From contig CAVOKW010000035.1 in assembly GCA_963696585.1 (NCBI GenBank), positions 186,001 to 250,000 on the forward strand: a DNA stretch of 64,000 nt, in the 5' to 3' direction. Below are positions 39,474 to 48,393 of the stretch, one piece after another. A program made the position numbers and the translations under genes. The notes below the pieces were generated by a model. That model had not been told where the DNA came from. It made no database searches and saw only the letters and a list, made by a program, of their open reading frames with translations. Position 1 is the first letter of the stretch. Every line of letters begins with the position of its first letter. The stretch is from Parvibaculum sp963696585. GTDB taxonomy: Bacteria > Pseudomonadota > Alphaproteobacteria > Parvibaculales > Parvibaculaceae.

Positions 39474-40553
39474 GACGTGGATGGCCCGCATGAAGCGGGC
39501 CATGACGTTTTATCGATCCTGTTTATATTTTCGGTGTCAGGCGCGGACTTGATCCGGGCATCGAGGGCGTCGCATTCAACGGGTGTGGCTCTGGATTGCG
39601 GACAGGGACCGGAATGACAGGAAAGAAGACGTGGATGGCCCGCATGAAGCGGGCCATGACGGTTTATCGATCCTGTTTATATTTTCGGTGTCAGGCCCGG
39701 ACTTGATCCGGGCATCCAGGGCGTCGCATTCAACGGGTACGGCTCTGGATTGCGGACAGGGACCGGGATGACAGGAAAGAAGACGTGGATGGCCCGCATG
39801 AAGCGGGCCATGACGGTTTATCGATCCTGTTTATATTTTCAGTGTCATGCCCGGACTTGATCCGGGCATCCAGGGCGTCGCATTCAACGGGTGCGGCTCT
39901 GGATTGCGGACAGGGACCGGGATGACAGGAAAGAAGACGTGGATGGCCCGCATGAAGCGGGCCATGACGTTTTGTATTTAGGGCGTATTTTTAATCGGTG
40001 TCATGCCCGGACTTGATCCGGGCATCCAGGGCGTCGCATTCAACGGGTGCGGCTCTGGATTGCGGACAGGGGCCGGGATGACAGGAAAGAAGACGTGGAT
40101 GGCCCGCATGAAGCGGGCCATGACGTTTTGTATTTAGGGCGTATTTTTAATCGGTGTCAGGCCCGGACTTGATCCGGGCATCCAGGGCGTCGCATTCAAC
40201 GGGTGCGGTTCTGGATTGCGGACAGGGACCGGAATGACAGGAAAGAAGACGTGGATGGCCCGCATGAAGCGGGCCATGACGGCTTATCGATCCTAGGGTT
40301 TATTTTTAATCGGTGTCAGGCGCGGACTTGATCCGGGCATCCAGGGCGTCGCATTCAACGGGTGCGGCTCTGGATTGCGGACAGGGGCCGGGATGACAGG
40401 AAAGAAGACGTGGATGGCCCGCATGAAGCGGGCCATGACGTTTTATCGATCCTGTTTATATTTTCGGTGTCAGGCGCGGACTTGATCCGGGCATCGAGGG
40501 CGTCGCATTCAACGGGTGCGGCTCTGGATTGCGGACAGGGACCGGGATGACAG
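39474..40553. repeat. Tandem array 1 of ~154-bp palindromic repeats, seven copies
   Basis: Copies start at GACGTGGATGGCCC at 39474, 39628, 39782, 39936, 40092, 40248 and 40407, i.e. periods of 154, 154, 154, 156, 156 and 159 bases. Each unit has a hairpin GGCCCGC-ATGAA-GCGGGCC, a second GCCCGGA-CTTGA-TCCGGGC, then the segment AGGGCGTCGCATTCAACGGG and GGATTGCGGACAGGG...GATGACAGG. Sequence variants (CGGACTTG/AGGCGCGGAC; TTTATCGATCC vs TTTGTATTTAGG) show copies differ, so the array has a history. Apparent short reading frames inside it are products of the repeat. Confidence 0.95.
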
Positions 40554-40560
40554 CGGCGAC

Positions 40561-40980
40561 CTAAACCAGCGCTGCCTTGATGCGCTCGGCATGCTGTTTC
40601 AGGATTTCAAAATCAGCCATGGCACGGGCATGAAGTTTCATGTCGATGCCTTGCGCGCGCGGGATGATGTGCGTGTGGATGTGAAACACCGTCTGGCCTG
40701 CGGCTGAGCCATTGAGCTGGGCGATCATGATGCCCGGCGCGTTGAATGCCTGCTTGACGGCGCGGGCGACTTTCTGCGTCGTCACGGCCATGGCCGCGAG
40801 ATAGGCCTGATCGATCTCGAAGAGATTTTCGGCGGCATATTTCGGGATGACCAGTGTGTGACCTTCAGTTTGCGGCATCACATCCATGAAGGCGAGCGTC
40901 ATGTCGTCTTCATGGACTTTGAAGGCGGGCATTTCACCGCGCAGAATCTTCGCAAAGACATTGTTGTTGTCATAGGCCAT
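40561..40980 (-). CDS. HIT-family nucleotide-binding protein
   Basis: Histidine-triad hydrolase/transferase acting on nucleoside phosphoramidates or AMP esters. The motif HIHTHIIP is intact; 139 residues. It ends 8 bases past tandem array 1 and starts a minus-strand run with the FemAB-like gene (3-base gap). Confidence 0.9.
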   Translation of the reverse strand: MAYDNNNVFAKILRGEMPAFKVHEDDMTLAFMDVMPQTEGHTLVIPKYAAENLFEIDQAYLAAMAVTTQKVARAVKQAFNAPGIMIAQLNGSAAGQTVFHIHTHIIPRAQGIDMKLHARAMADFEILKQHAERIKAALV

Positions 40981-40983
40981 GGC

Positions 40984-42183
40984 TCAGAACTCATCTTCCT
41001 GGGGCTGTTCGGCTGATTGGTGCTTGAAGGGAGAATATTCGCTCAGAAGCGCGATGTCATGATCGACGTTGGCGCGTTCACGCGCCAGATATTGTGCGAC
41101 AGCTTCATGAAAGCTCTCATTGGCGATCCAATGGGCACTAAAGGTCATGGCGGGCAGGTAGCCGCGGGCAAGCTTGTGTTCGCCCTGGGCGCCGGCTTCG
41201 ACACGGGCCAGCCCGCGCTCGATGGCAAAATCGATGGCCTGATAGTAGCAGCATTCAAAATGCAGATAGGGATGGTGCTCGATCGCGCCCCAGTTGCGGC
41301 CGTAAAGCGCGTCGCCGCCGATGAAGTTGATGGCACCTGCGATATAGCGCCCATCGCGCCTGGCCATGACGAGCAGAATATCCTTCGGCATGCGCTCGCC
41401 GATCAGACTGAAGAATGTTCGTGTCAGATAGGGGCTGCCCCATTTGCGGTTGCCCGTATCCATGTAAAAAGTGAAGAACGCGTCCCAATGCGCTTCGGTG
41501 ATATCGCTGCCGCTGAGACGCTCGATGGTCACGCCATGTTCGACGGCGCGTTCGCGCTCCTTGCGGATCATCTTGCGTTTGCGCGAGGCGAGGCTGTCGA
41601 GAAAATCGTCGAAATGACGATAGCCCTGATTGTGCCAGTGAAACTGCTGATCGGTGCGTTGAAGAAAGCCGATCCGGGTCAGCAAGGCGCTTTGGGACTG
41701 GGGCAGAAACGTGATGTGAAGCGAGGAGACGCCAAGGCGTTTGGCGACTTCCACGGCACCGGCGGCAAGGCTCGCCTGATGGTCAAGCCGCTCGGCGCCG
41801 GGACGCGTCAGGAGGCGAGGACCGGTTGCCGGCGTGAAGGGCACGCTGACTTGCAGCTTGGGATAATAATGGCCGCCCGCGCGCTCGAAGGCATCCGCCC
41901 AGCCATGATCGAAGACATATTCGCCGCGGCTATGGCTTTTCAAATACATCGGCATGGCGCCGAGCAGTTGCCCGCCATCGGATGTTTCGAGCAGCAGATG
42001 ATAGGGCATCCAGCCGGTCTTGCGCGTGGCCGATCCGCTTTCTTCCAGCGCATTGAGGAAGGCGTGCGAGAGAAACGGATTTGAGATATCGCCTGCCGGA
42101 TTGGCGACACTGTTCCATGTCTCTGCCCTGACCTCGGCAAGGTCATGGATCACGCGGAGGATGGGCGAGGCGCTGTCATCCAT
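40984..42183 (-). CDS. FemAB-like/GNAT-fold protein (DUF482, COG3146)
   Basis: 399 residues, belonging to the peptidoglycan-branching-like DUF482 family: NPFLSHAFLNALEESGSA, KLQVSVPFTPATGPRLL, FHWHNQGYRHFDDFLDSLASRKRKMIRKER and FECCYYQAIDFAIERGL. Distantly related to FemAB/GNAT acyl-transferases; substrate unknown. It sits between HIT and RidA on the same strand; the RidA gene begins 12 bases upstream. Part of the repeat-flanked cassette. Confidence 0.85.
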   Translation of the reverse strand: MDDSASPILRVIHDLAEVRAETWNSVANPAGDISNPFLSHAFLNALEESGSATRKTGWMPYHLLLETSDGGQLLGAMPMYLKSHSRGEYVFDHGWADAFERAGGHYYPKLQVSVPFTPATGPRLLTRPGAERLDHQASLAAGAVEVAKRLGVSSLHITFLPQSQSALLTRIGFLQRTDQQFHWHNQGYRHFDDFLDSLASRKRKMIRKERERAVEHGVTIERLSGSDITEAHWDAFFTFYMDTGNRKWGSPYLTRTFFSLIGERMPKDILLVMARRDGRYIAGAINFIGGDALYGRNWGAIEHHPYLHFECCYYQAIDFAIERGLARVEAGAQGEHKLARGYLPAMTFSAHWIANESFHEAVAQYLARERANVDHDIALLSEYSPFKHQSAEQPQEDEF

Positions 42184-42195
42184 GGGCAGTGTGCA

Positions 42196-42660
42196 TCACG
42201 CGATTTCAAAAATGGCTTCGATTTCGACACTCATGCCGAAAGGGAGGCTGGTGGCGCTGACAGCGGAGCGGGCATGGCGTCCGGCCTCGCCAAAGATTTC
42301 GACCAGCATATCGGACGCCCCATTGATGACGGCGGGTTGCTGATCGAAATCGGGTGTTGCGTTGACGAAGCCGAGAAGCTTGACGCAGCGTTTGACACGG
42401 TCGAGATCGCCGCCACAGGCGGCCTTGACTTGGGCAATGAGATTGAGACAGGTGAGACGCGCGGCGGCGCGGCCAGCCTCAATGTCCTGTTCCTTGCCGA
42501 GCTTGCCGATATATTCCAGACCCTTGGGGCCTGAAGGGCCCTGACCGGAAATGAACACAAGATTGCCCGTGATGACATAGGGCACGTAATTGGCGACGGG
42601 TATGGCAGGGGTTGGCAATGTCAGTCCCAGTTCCTTGAGGCGATTTTCAATGCGTGACAT
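42196..42660 (-). CDS. RidA/YjgF-family protein (long form)
   Basis: Reactive-intermediate (enamine/imine) deaminase family. 154 residues from the ATG at 42660 (GAGGAA upstream); the longer type with NRLKELGLTLPTPAIPVANYVPYV, FISGQGP and the conserved Arg in NLIAQVKAACG. Members deaminate 2-aminoacrylate-type imines; which one here is not known. It diverges from the aguA-like gene. Confidence 0.9.
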   Translation of the reverse strand: MSRIENRLKELGLTLPTPAIPVANYVPYVITGNLVFISGQGPSGPKGLEYIGKLGKEQDIEAGRAAARLTCLNLIAQVKAACGGDLDRVKRCVKLLGFVNATPDFDQQPAVINGASDMLVEIFGEAGRHARSAVSATSLPFGMSVEIEAIFEIA

Positions 42661-42754
42661 GCCATTATTCCTCGTCTCTTGATTTTGCGGGCGCTGTGCG
42701 AAGTCTCTATACCTAGCCTGAATGAAGATAGCGGTGAAGAGCCCGGAGACCAGC

Positions 42755-43798
42755 ATGCAAAACACGTCAAAAGCACCGGTTGATGACGGGCTGTTCATGC
42801 CTGCCGAATGGGAGCCACATGCAGGCTGCTGGATGCAGTGGCCCTGCCGCAGTGAGGCCTGGGGCGAGCGCCTGATGCAGGTTTATGGTGCCTATGCGAG
42901 CGTGGCGCGTGCCATTGCACAATTCGAGCCGGTGACGATTGTCTGCCGACCGGAAGATGAAGCGCAGGCAAGGCTCGCCTGCGGCCGCGATATCGGGATT
43001 TTGCCGATCAGGATTGACGATTCATGGGCGCGCGACAGCGGGCCGATCTTCGTCACTGATGGCAAGGGCGGGGTGGCTGGCGTGCATTGGCGGTTCAACG
43101 CCTGGGGCAACCAGTATCACGGCTATGCCAATGATCAGAAAGTTGGCGGCGAGATATTGAAGCATCTCAAGATGCGCACCTATCAAGGTCCGATGATCCT
43201 TGAAGGCGGGTCGATCAGCGTTGATGGCTATGGCACGCTGATGACGACGGAAGAATGCCTGCTGAATGAAAATCGCAATCCGGAGTTGTCGCGCCAGCAG
43301 ATCGAGGAACGGCTGGCGCTTTATCTCGGTGTGCGGCGGATCATATGGCTCGATCGCGGCCTCGAGGATGACGAGACAGACGGGCATGTCGACATGATTG
43401 CCTGTTTTGCCGGGGCGGGGCGCGTCTTGCTCAATATGCCGCAGGACAAGCGCGACGCCAATTTTGCCCGGATGCAGGATAATCGCATGCGGCTGGAAAT
43501 GGCGCGGGATGCGCAGGGACAGAGGCTCGAAATCATTGAAGTGCCCCAACCCGCGCATCAGTTTCGCCGACCGGACGGACGCCGACTTTGCACGTCCTAT
43601 ATCAATTTCTATATCGCCAATGGCGGCCTTGTGATGCCGACCTATGATGACCCGAATGATGGCAAGGCTGCCGAGATATTGGCGGCGGTTTTTCCCGACC
43701 GCGTCGTGGTGCCGGTGCCGGCCATGGAGATCGCGCAAGGCGGCGGATCGATCCATTGCATCACGCAGCAGCAACCGGCTGGCGTGGCGCTGGTGTAA
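42755..43798 (+). CDS. Agmatine deiminase family protein
   Basis: Peptidyl-arginine-deiminase-type fold (PF04371). 347 residues from ATG 42755, supported by GGAGA six bases upstream. The key segments are DDSWARDSGPIF, DGHVDMIACF (catalytic His) and GGGSIHCITQQ with catalytic Cys335. Likely hydrolyses agmatine to N-carbamoylputrescine, though no aguB is adjacent; some members act on other guanidines. The stop is followed after 38 bases by tandem array 2. Confidence 0.88.
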   Translation: MQNTSKAPVDDGLFMPAEWEPHAGCWMQWPCRSEAWGERLMQVYGAYASVARAIAQFEPVTIVCRPEDEAQARLACGRDIGILPIRIDDSWARDSGPIFVTDGKGGVAGVHWRFNAWGNQYHGYANDQKVGGEILKHLKMRTYQGPMILEGGSISVDGYGTLMTTEECLLNENRNPELSRQQIEERLALYLGVRRIIWLDRGLEDDETDGHVDMIACFAGAGRVLLNMPQDKRDANFARMQDNRMRLEMARDAQGQRLEIIEVPQPAHQFRRPDGRRLCTSYINFYIANGGLVMPTYDDPNDGKAAEILAAVFPDRVVVPVPAMEIAQGGGSIHCITQQQPAGVALV

Positions 43799-43836
43799 GC
43801 ATTTATGGATGCTTCGCTCGCCATGACAACCCGCAA

Positions 43837-44238
43837 GACGTGGATGGCCCGCATGAAGCGGGCCATGACGGTTTATCGATCCTGTTTATATTTTCAGTGT
43901 CAGGCCCGGACTTGATCCGGGCATCGAGGGCGTCGCATTCAACGGGGGCGGCTCTGGATTGCGGACAGGGGCCGGGATGACAGGAAAGAAGACGTGGATG
44001 GCCCGCATGAAGCGGGCCATGACGGTTTATCGATCCTGTTTATATTTTCAGTGTCAGGCCCGGACTTGATCCGGGCATCGAGGGCGTCGCATTCAACGGG
44101 GGCGGCTCTGGATTGCGGACAGGGGCCGGGATGACAGGAAAGAAGACGTGGATGGCCCGCATGAAGCGGGCCATGACGGTTTATCGATCCTGTTTATATT
44201 TTCAGTGTCAGGCCCGGACTTGATCCGGGCATCGAGGG
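43837..44238. repeat. Tandem array 2 of the ~154-bp repeat, two copies plus a partial one
   Basis: Copies start at 43837, 43991 and 44145 (period 154, 154); the third breaks off after GCATCGAGGGG at about 44238. Same orientation and sequence as array 1 at 39474-40553, with CAACGGGGGCGG instead of CAACGGGTGCGG. It lies between the agmatine-deiminase-like gene and the GGDEF gene. Confidence 0.95.
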
Positions 44239-44263
44239 GCCGTTGCGCTTCGCAATGACGGTT

Positions 44264-44986
44264 TTATCCGTTCAGCGGCAGGTGCCAGTTGCGGCGCGTG
44301 GCGCTCTTCTTGTTGAGATACATGGCGCGATCAGCTCGCTCCAACAGGGCGGCGCATTCCGTTTCGCCATCATATGTTGCGACGCCGAGGCTGGCACGCA
44401 CCGAGATTTTCCCTTCAGGGCGTTTCATCGTGATCTTGTTCACGGCCTTCGCGATCTCGCGGGCACGCTCACGCGCGGGCAGAAGATCGGCGCGGACAAA
44501 GAGAATGGCAAACTCATCGCCACCCAGCCTTGCGGCATAGTCAGTCGAGCGGACATTCTTTTGCAGCAGTTTTGATACGGCGCACAGAATCTCGTCGCCA
44601 GCGGCGTGACCATATTCGTCATTGATCGATTTGAAGCCATCAAGATCGATATAGGCCAGCAGCCCGGTTTCGCCGTAGCGCGCCGAGGCGCGCAGATTGC
44701 GTTCGAGCACCTGCCGGAAGCCGCGACGATTGAGCAGGCCGGTCAGTTCATCGGTTTGCGACAACGCTTCCAGCGCGCTGACACGCTGGTTGAGTTCAAG
44801 GATGCGTTCCTCGGTTTCGCGGGCAAAGTCGAGAGCGAGCTTGGCCAGGCGGATTTTTTCGCTGGCAGGCGAGGCGAGACATTTGTTCAGTTCGCGGCGA
44901 AACTTGTGCGTCAGCGGGTCCATCTCGGGGATGGCACCCTCTTTGGATGGCGTAAAATCCTCGTCGATAACGCGTGTCCGGCGCAT
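44264..44986 (-). CDS. GGDEF-domain diguanylate cyclase
   Basis: Makes cyclic di-GMP. The cytosolic N-terminal ~75 residues form a short helical segment with no recognised sensor, followed by the GGDEF domain: DELTGLLNRRGF, YIDLDGFKSIND and RLGGDEF at residues 153-159. An inhibition site RSTD lies at 146-149, so product feedback is likely. 240 residues. No EAL domain. It begins after array 2, which reaches to within 26 bases of its stop. Confidence 0.9.
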   Translation of the reverse strand: MRRTRVIDEDFTPSKEGAIPEMDPLTHKFRRELNKCLASPASEKIRLAKLALDFARETEERILELNQRVSALEALSQTDELTGLLNRRGFRQVLERNLRASARYGETGLLAYIDLDGFKSINDEYGHAAGDEILCAVSKLLQKNVRSTDYAARLGGDEFAILFVRADLLPARERAREIAKAVNKITMKRPEGKISVRASLGVATYDGETECAALLERADRAMYLNKKSATRRNWHLPLNG

Positions 44987-45156
44987 ATGGCCTCACATGG
45001 ATTCCGTTGTTTCAGGGAAGATACTGCAATGCGCGTGCCGCAAATTACGTCAGAAAATATCCTTTGGAAACAATGAGATATGAGGAAAGACGGATACCCG
45101 CGCCCGGCAGAAATGTGCGACATCTGTTGGCAATCGGGTAATTTTTGCCGGGCCGA

Positions 45157-46116
45157 TCAGACCGGGTCTGGCAGGGGGCGTCCGGCGAAAAGGGCTTCCA
45201 GATTGTCCAGCGCCTTAAAGCCCATGGCCTCACGTGTCGCCCGCGTGGCGCTGCCGAGATGGGGCAGCAGAAACGCATTCGGAAGCGTTCTGTAGCCGGG
45301 ATGGATGTTGGGTTCGCCATTGAAGACATCGAGTCCGGCGGCGGCAGGACGCCCGGCCTTGAGCGCGGCAATCAGCGCGTCATCATCGACGATATCGCCG
45401 CGTGCCGTGTTGACCAGCACGGCTTCATCCGGCATCAGGGCGAGGCGGGCGGCACTGACGAGACCGCGTGTCTCAGTTGTGGAGGCGCAATGGATCGTGA
45501 GTACATCACTCACGGCAAACAGGCTTTCGGCAGTGTCATGCCAGATGGCACCAGCCTCGGTTTGCGGGCTGAGCCGCTTGCGATTGTGGTAATGGATTTC
45601 CATGTCGAAGGCACGGGCGCGACGCGCCACAGCCTGACCGATACGGCCCAGTCCCAGAATGCCGAGACGCTTGCCCGTGACCTGAATGCCGAGCATCCCT
45701 GTGGGAGCCCAGCTCGACCAGGTGGCGTCGCGAATGGCGGCGGCACCTGTGGTCGCGCCACGGGCGGCCCCCAGCATTAGCAGAATGGCGATTTCCGCCG
45801 TCGCGTCGGTCAATACATCGGGTGTGTTGCTGACGGGCAGGCCGCGCTTTCGCGCCGCCGTCATGTCGATATGGTCATAACCCACGGAAAATGTCGCCAT
45901 CATGCGGATGCTTTGTGGCAGGGCGGCGATGGTGGCGGCATCCAGCCTGTCTGTCACCGTAACGAGCAGGGCATCCTTGTTTTGAGCCTTTTCAAGCAGG
46001 GTCGCCCGATCCCAGACCGCGCCTGAGTGGTTGAACTCGACGTCAAACGAGCGGGCGGCACGCGCTTCCACGGCTTCTGGCAACTGACGGGTGATGAGCA
46101 GACGGGGGCGGGACAT
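45157..46116 (-). CDS. D-isomer-specific 2-hydroxyacid dehydrogenase (glyoxylate reductase-like)
   Basis: 319 residues. The Rossmann dinucleotide motif GLGRIGQAVARR, the Arg/Glu/His catalytic sites (in STTETRGLV, DALIAALKAGRPAAAGLDVF and LPHLGSATRATREAM) and the DxxxxR type NAD domain are present. Similar proteins reduce glyoxylate or hydroxypyruvate. Followed, divergently, by eipB. Confidence 0.9.
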   Translation of the reverse strand: MSRPRLLITRQLPEAVEARAARSFDVEFNHSGAVWDRATLLEKAQNKDALLVTVTDRLDAATIAALPQSIRMMATFSVGYDHIDMTAARKRGLPVSNTPDVLTDATAEIAILLMLGAARGATTGAAAIRDATWSSWAPTGMLGIQVTGKRLGILGLGRIGQAVARRARAFDMEIHYHNRKRLSPQTEAGAIWHDTAESLFAVSDVLTIHCASTTETRGLVSAARLALMPDEAVLVNTARGDIVDDDALIAALKAGRPAAAGLDVFNGEPNIHPGYRTLPNAFLLPHLGSATRATREAMGFKALDNLEALFAGRPLPDPV

Positions 46117-46170
46117 AGTCGGGCCTCGATTGGCTGGTTTGCTTAGAGGATTGGTTTACCTGATGATGTA

Positions 46171-47073
46171 ATGTCACAAAAGGTGACTTGTTTTCGGGAT
46201 TTTACTTTGATGCATCTGGTTCAGCGAAAAGGAAAGGGCCTGAGCGGCTGGCGCAGGCCCCTTGGCATGGGTTTTGTCATGCTGGCCCAACTTGGCATGG
46301 CAGGCGATGGCGCGGCCAGCGCCCTGACGCAAAGCCGGATGCATCGCGCTGTTTATGATTTCAGTCTCGCCCGTCAGGATGTGGCAAGCGACATCGTCAG
46401 CCTGTCGGGGCGCATGGTGGCGGATTGGCGCGGCGGACCGGCCTGTGGCGGCTATACGATGGAACAGCGCATTGTCACCGTGATGATGGGTGAAAGCGGG
46501 CAGGGCATTTCCAGCGATGTGCGACTGAGCACATGGGAGGCGGCTGACGCGCATGAGTTTCACTATGAGCGACTTGAATATGCCAATGGCGCGGTGAGCG
46601 ATCAGGGCGGCGGCGTGGCGACGCGCGACCCGAAGACCGGCATTATCACCGTGACCGAAGAGGGTGGCGAGCCGAAAACCCTGCCTGCCAATGTGCTGTT
46701 TCCAACCGCTTATAACTTTGCATTGCTGGACGCGGCTCTGGCGGGCAAAAGAAGTTTCACGGCCGCTCTTTTTGATGGCACCGACCTCACGGCGAGCGAT
46801 GTGACGGCGTTTATCGGCGCAGCTTCCACGAAAGCTGATATTGGCAAAACCAGACTCAGCGGTTCCAAGGTGCAGGCATTGAAGGAACTGACCTCATGGC
46901 CTGTGCATCTGAGCTATTTCGACCCGGACAATCCGGAAGGCACGCCGAGTTTCGAGATGGGGTTCCGGCTGTTTCCCAATGGCGTTTCCAGCGATGTCGT
47001 CTTTCATTATGACGATGTCGATATGGGGGGCCATTTGAGCGAAGTTGAATATTTCAAGCCTGGTGACTGCTAG
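46171..47073 (+). CDS. eipB: Cell-envelope integrity protein EipB (DUF1849)
   Basis: Periplasmic beta-spiral protein conserved in Rhizobiales and needed for envelope stability in Brucella. A signal peptide lies within residues 20-50. The conserved cysteines Cys92 (GPACGGY) and Cys300 at the very end (KPGDC) form a disulfide in Brucella EipB. 300 residues from ATG 46171; an alternative ATG at 46210 gives 287 residues with a cleaner signal peptide. An inverted repeat GTCAC-N5-GTGAC lies at 46173-46187, before the second ATG. Followed convergently by dinB. Confidence 0.85.
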   Translation: MSQKVTCFRDFTLMHLVQRKGKGLSGWRRPLGMGFVMLAQLGMAGDGAASALTQSRMHRAVYDFSLARQDVASDIVSLSGRMVADWRGGPACGGYTMEQRIVTVMMGESGQGISSDVRLSTWEAADAHEFHYERLEYANGAVSDQGGGVATRDPKTGIITVTEEGGEPKTLPANVLFPTAYNFALLDAALAGKRSFTAALFDGTDLTASDVTAFIGAASTKADIGKTRLSGSKVQALKELTSWPVHLSYFDPDNPEGTPSFEMGFRLFPNGVSSDVVFHYDDVDMGGHLSEVEYFKPGDC

Positions 47074-47088
47074 CACCCGTGCGCGGCT

Positions 47089-48372
47089 TTATTTCTTTTC
47101 GCGCGGGCGCAGGGTGCGCCCCTTGACGATGGAGGCGTCGCCAAAGCGGGCGCGCAATTTGTCCATGGCGCGTTCGGCGGTAGCGCGACGATTGGCGCTC
47201 GCGTCGAGCATGTCGAGCGGATCGGCCATATCCGCCTCAACAATCTGCGAGAGACCGACGCCAATGAGGCGGAAGGGCGTGCCATCGGCTTCGCGGGCGA
47301 GGAGCGGCGCGGCAATGCGATAGATCACTTCGGCAAGCTGTGTGGCATCGTGCAGCGTCTGGCTGCGGGTGCGGGATTTGAAATCGGCCGTTTTGAGTTT
47401 CAGCACGATGGTTTGGCCGGCCAGTCCTTGCGCTTTGGCACGGGCGGCGACTTTTTCGCAGAGCGGCCAGAGCCGCGTGTCGAGTTCGTCGGCGTCTGAA
47501 ATATCCGTGTTGAATGTTGTTTCCGACGAGACGCTCCTGGTTTCGTGCCCGGAAACGACATCTCGCGCATCCAGGCCGCGTGACAGACGATAGAGACGAT
47601 TGCCCATGCTGCCATAGCGCGCCATGAGATCGGCTTCTTCCATGACTTGAAGCTGCGCGATGCGGGTGATGCCTGCCTTGGCGAGCCTGGCTTCGAGCGC
47701 CGCGCCCACACCCCAGATTTTCGAGACGGGTTGTTTGGCAAGAAATCCCGGCGCTTCAGCTTTGCCGATGATGGAAAAGCCGCGCGGCTTGTCGAGATCG
47801 GAAGCAATCTTGGCGAGAAACTTGTTGTAGCTCAGGCCGACCGACACAGTGATGCCGATTTCACTTTCGATGCGGGCGGCGAGTTTTGCCATGCTCAGCG
47901 CCGGACTGGCGCGATGCAATTTTTGCGTGCCGGATAAATCGAGAAAGGCTTCATCAATCGAGACAGGCTCGACGAGCGGCGTCAATTCGCGCATGAGGGC
48001 ACGGACTTCTGAACCGACTTTCACGTATTTTTCCATGTCCGGCCGTATGACAACGGCTTGCGGGCAGGCTTTCAGCGCCTTGAACATGGGCATGGCGGAG
48101 CGCACGCCATGCGTGCGCGCGATGTAGCAGCAGGTGGAGACAACGCCACGCGTGCCGCCGCCAATGATGAGGGGCTTGTCGCGCAATTCGGGATTGTCGC
48201 GCTTTTCAACGGCAGCGTAAAAAGCGTCGCAATCCATATGCGCGACAGCAAGCTCATGCAGTTCGGGATGGAAGACAAGGCGCGGTTTGTGACAGGCCGG
48301 GCAGCGCGTCGCACCCGGCTCAACGGGGGTGAAGCAGTCCCGGCAAAATCCCGGCGTCGCTTCGCTGTTCAT
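47089..48372 (-). CDS. dinB: DNA polymerase IV (DinB) with an N-terminal zinc-ribbon
   Basis: Y-family translesion polymerase. Catalytic acids Asp47 (AHMDCDAFY) and Asp140/Glu141 (SIDEAFLDL) are present. Residues 1-40 before the palm form an extra module with CxxC...CxxC (Cys10, 13, 24, 27), absent in the enterobacterial enzyme. 427 residues, with palm, thumb, and little finger. The extension is known in related genomes and may bind zinc or protein partners. Only 15 bases separate its stop from the convergent eipB. Confidence 0.93.
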   Translation of the reverse strand: MNSEATPGFCRDCFTPVEPGATRCPACHKPRLVFHPELHELAVAHMDCDAFYAAVEKRDNPELRDKPLIIGGGTRGVVSTCCYIARTHGVRSAMPMFKALKACPQAVVIRPDMEKYVKVGSEVRALMRELTPLVEPVSIDEAFLDLSGTQKLHRASPALSMAKLAARIESEIGITVSVGLSYNKFLAKIASDLDKPRGFSIIGKAEAPGFLAKQPVSKIWGVGAALEARLAKAGITRIAQLQVMEEADLMARYGSMGNRLYRLSRGLDARDVVSGHETRSVSSETTFNTDISDADELDTRLWPLCEKVAARAKAQGLAGQTIVLKLKTADFKSRTRSQTLHDATQLAEVIYRIAAPLLAREADGTPFRLIGVGLSQIVEADMADPLDMLDASANRRATAERAMDKLRARFGDASIVKGRTLRPREKK

Positions 48373-48393
48373 GGGATGGTTCCTTGCGGGGCC

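Noticed and set aside
39324..40550. Short open frames of 60-100 codons within tandem array 1
   Set aside because: The same peptide appears in every copy because the repeat reads through; no start signals, and copies with 156 or 159 bases shift the frame.
39474..44238. CRISPR array
   Set aside because: Repeat period is ~154 bases with near-identical sequence throughout; there are no short repeats with unique spacers and no cas genes.
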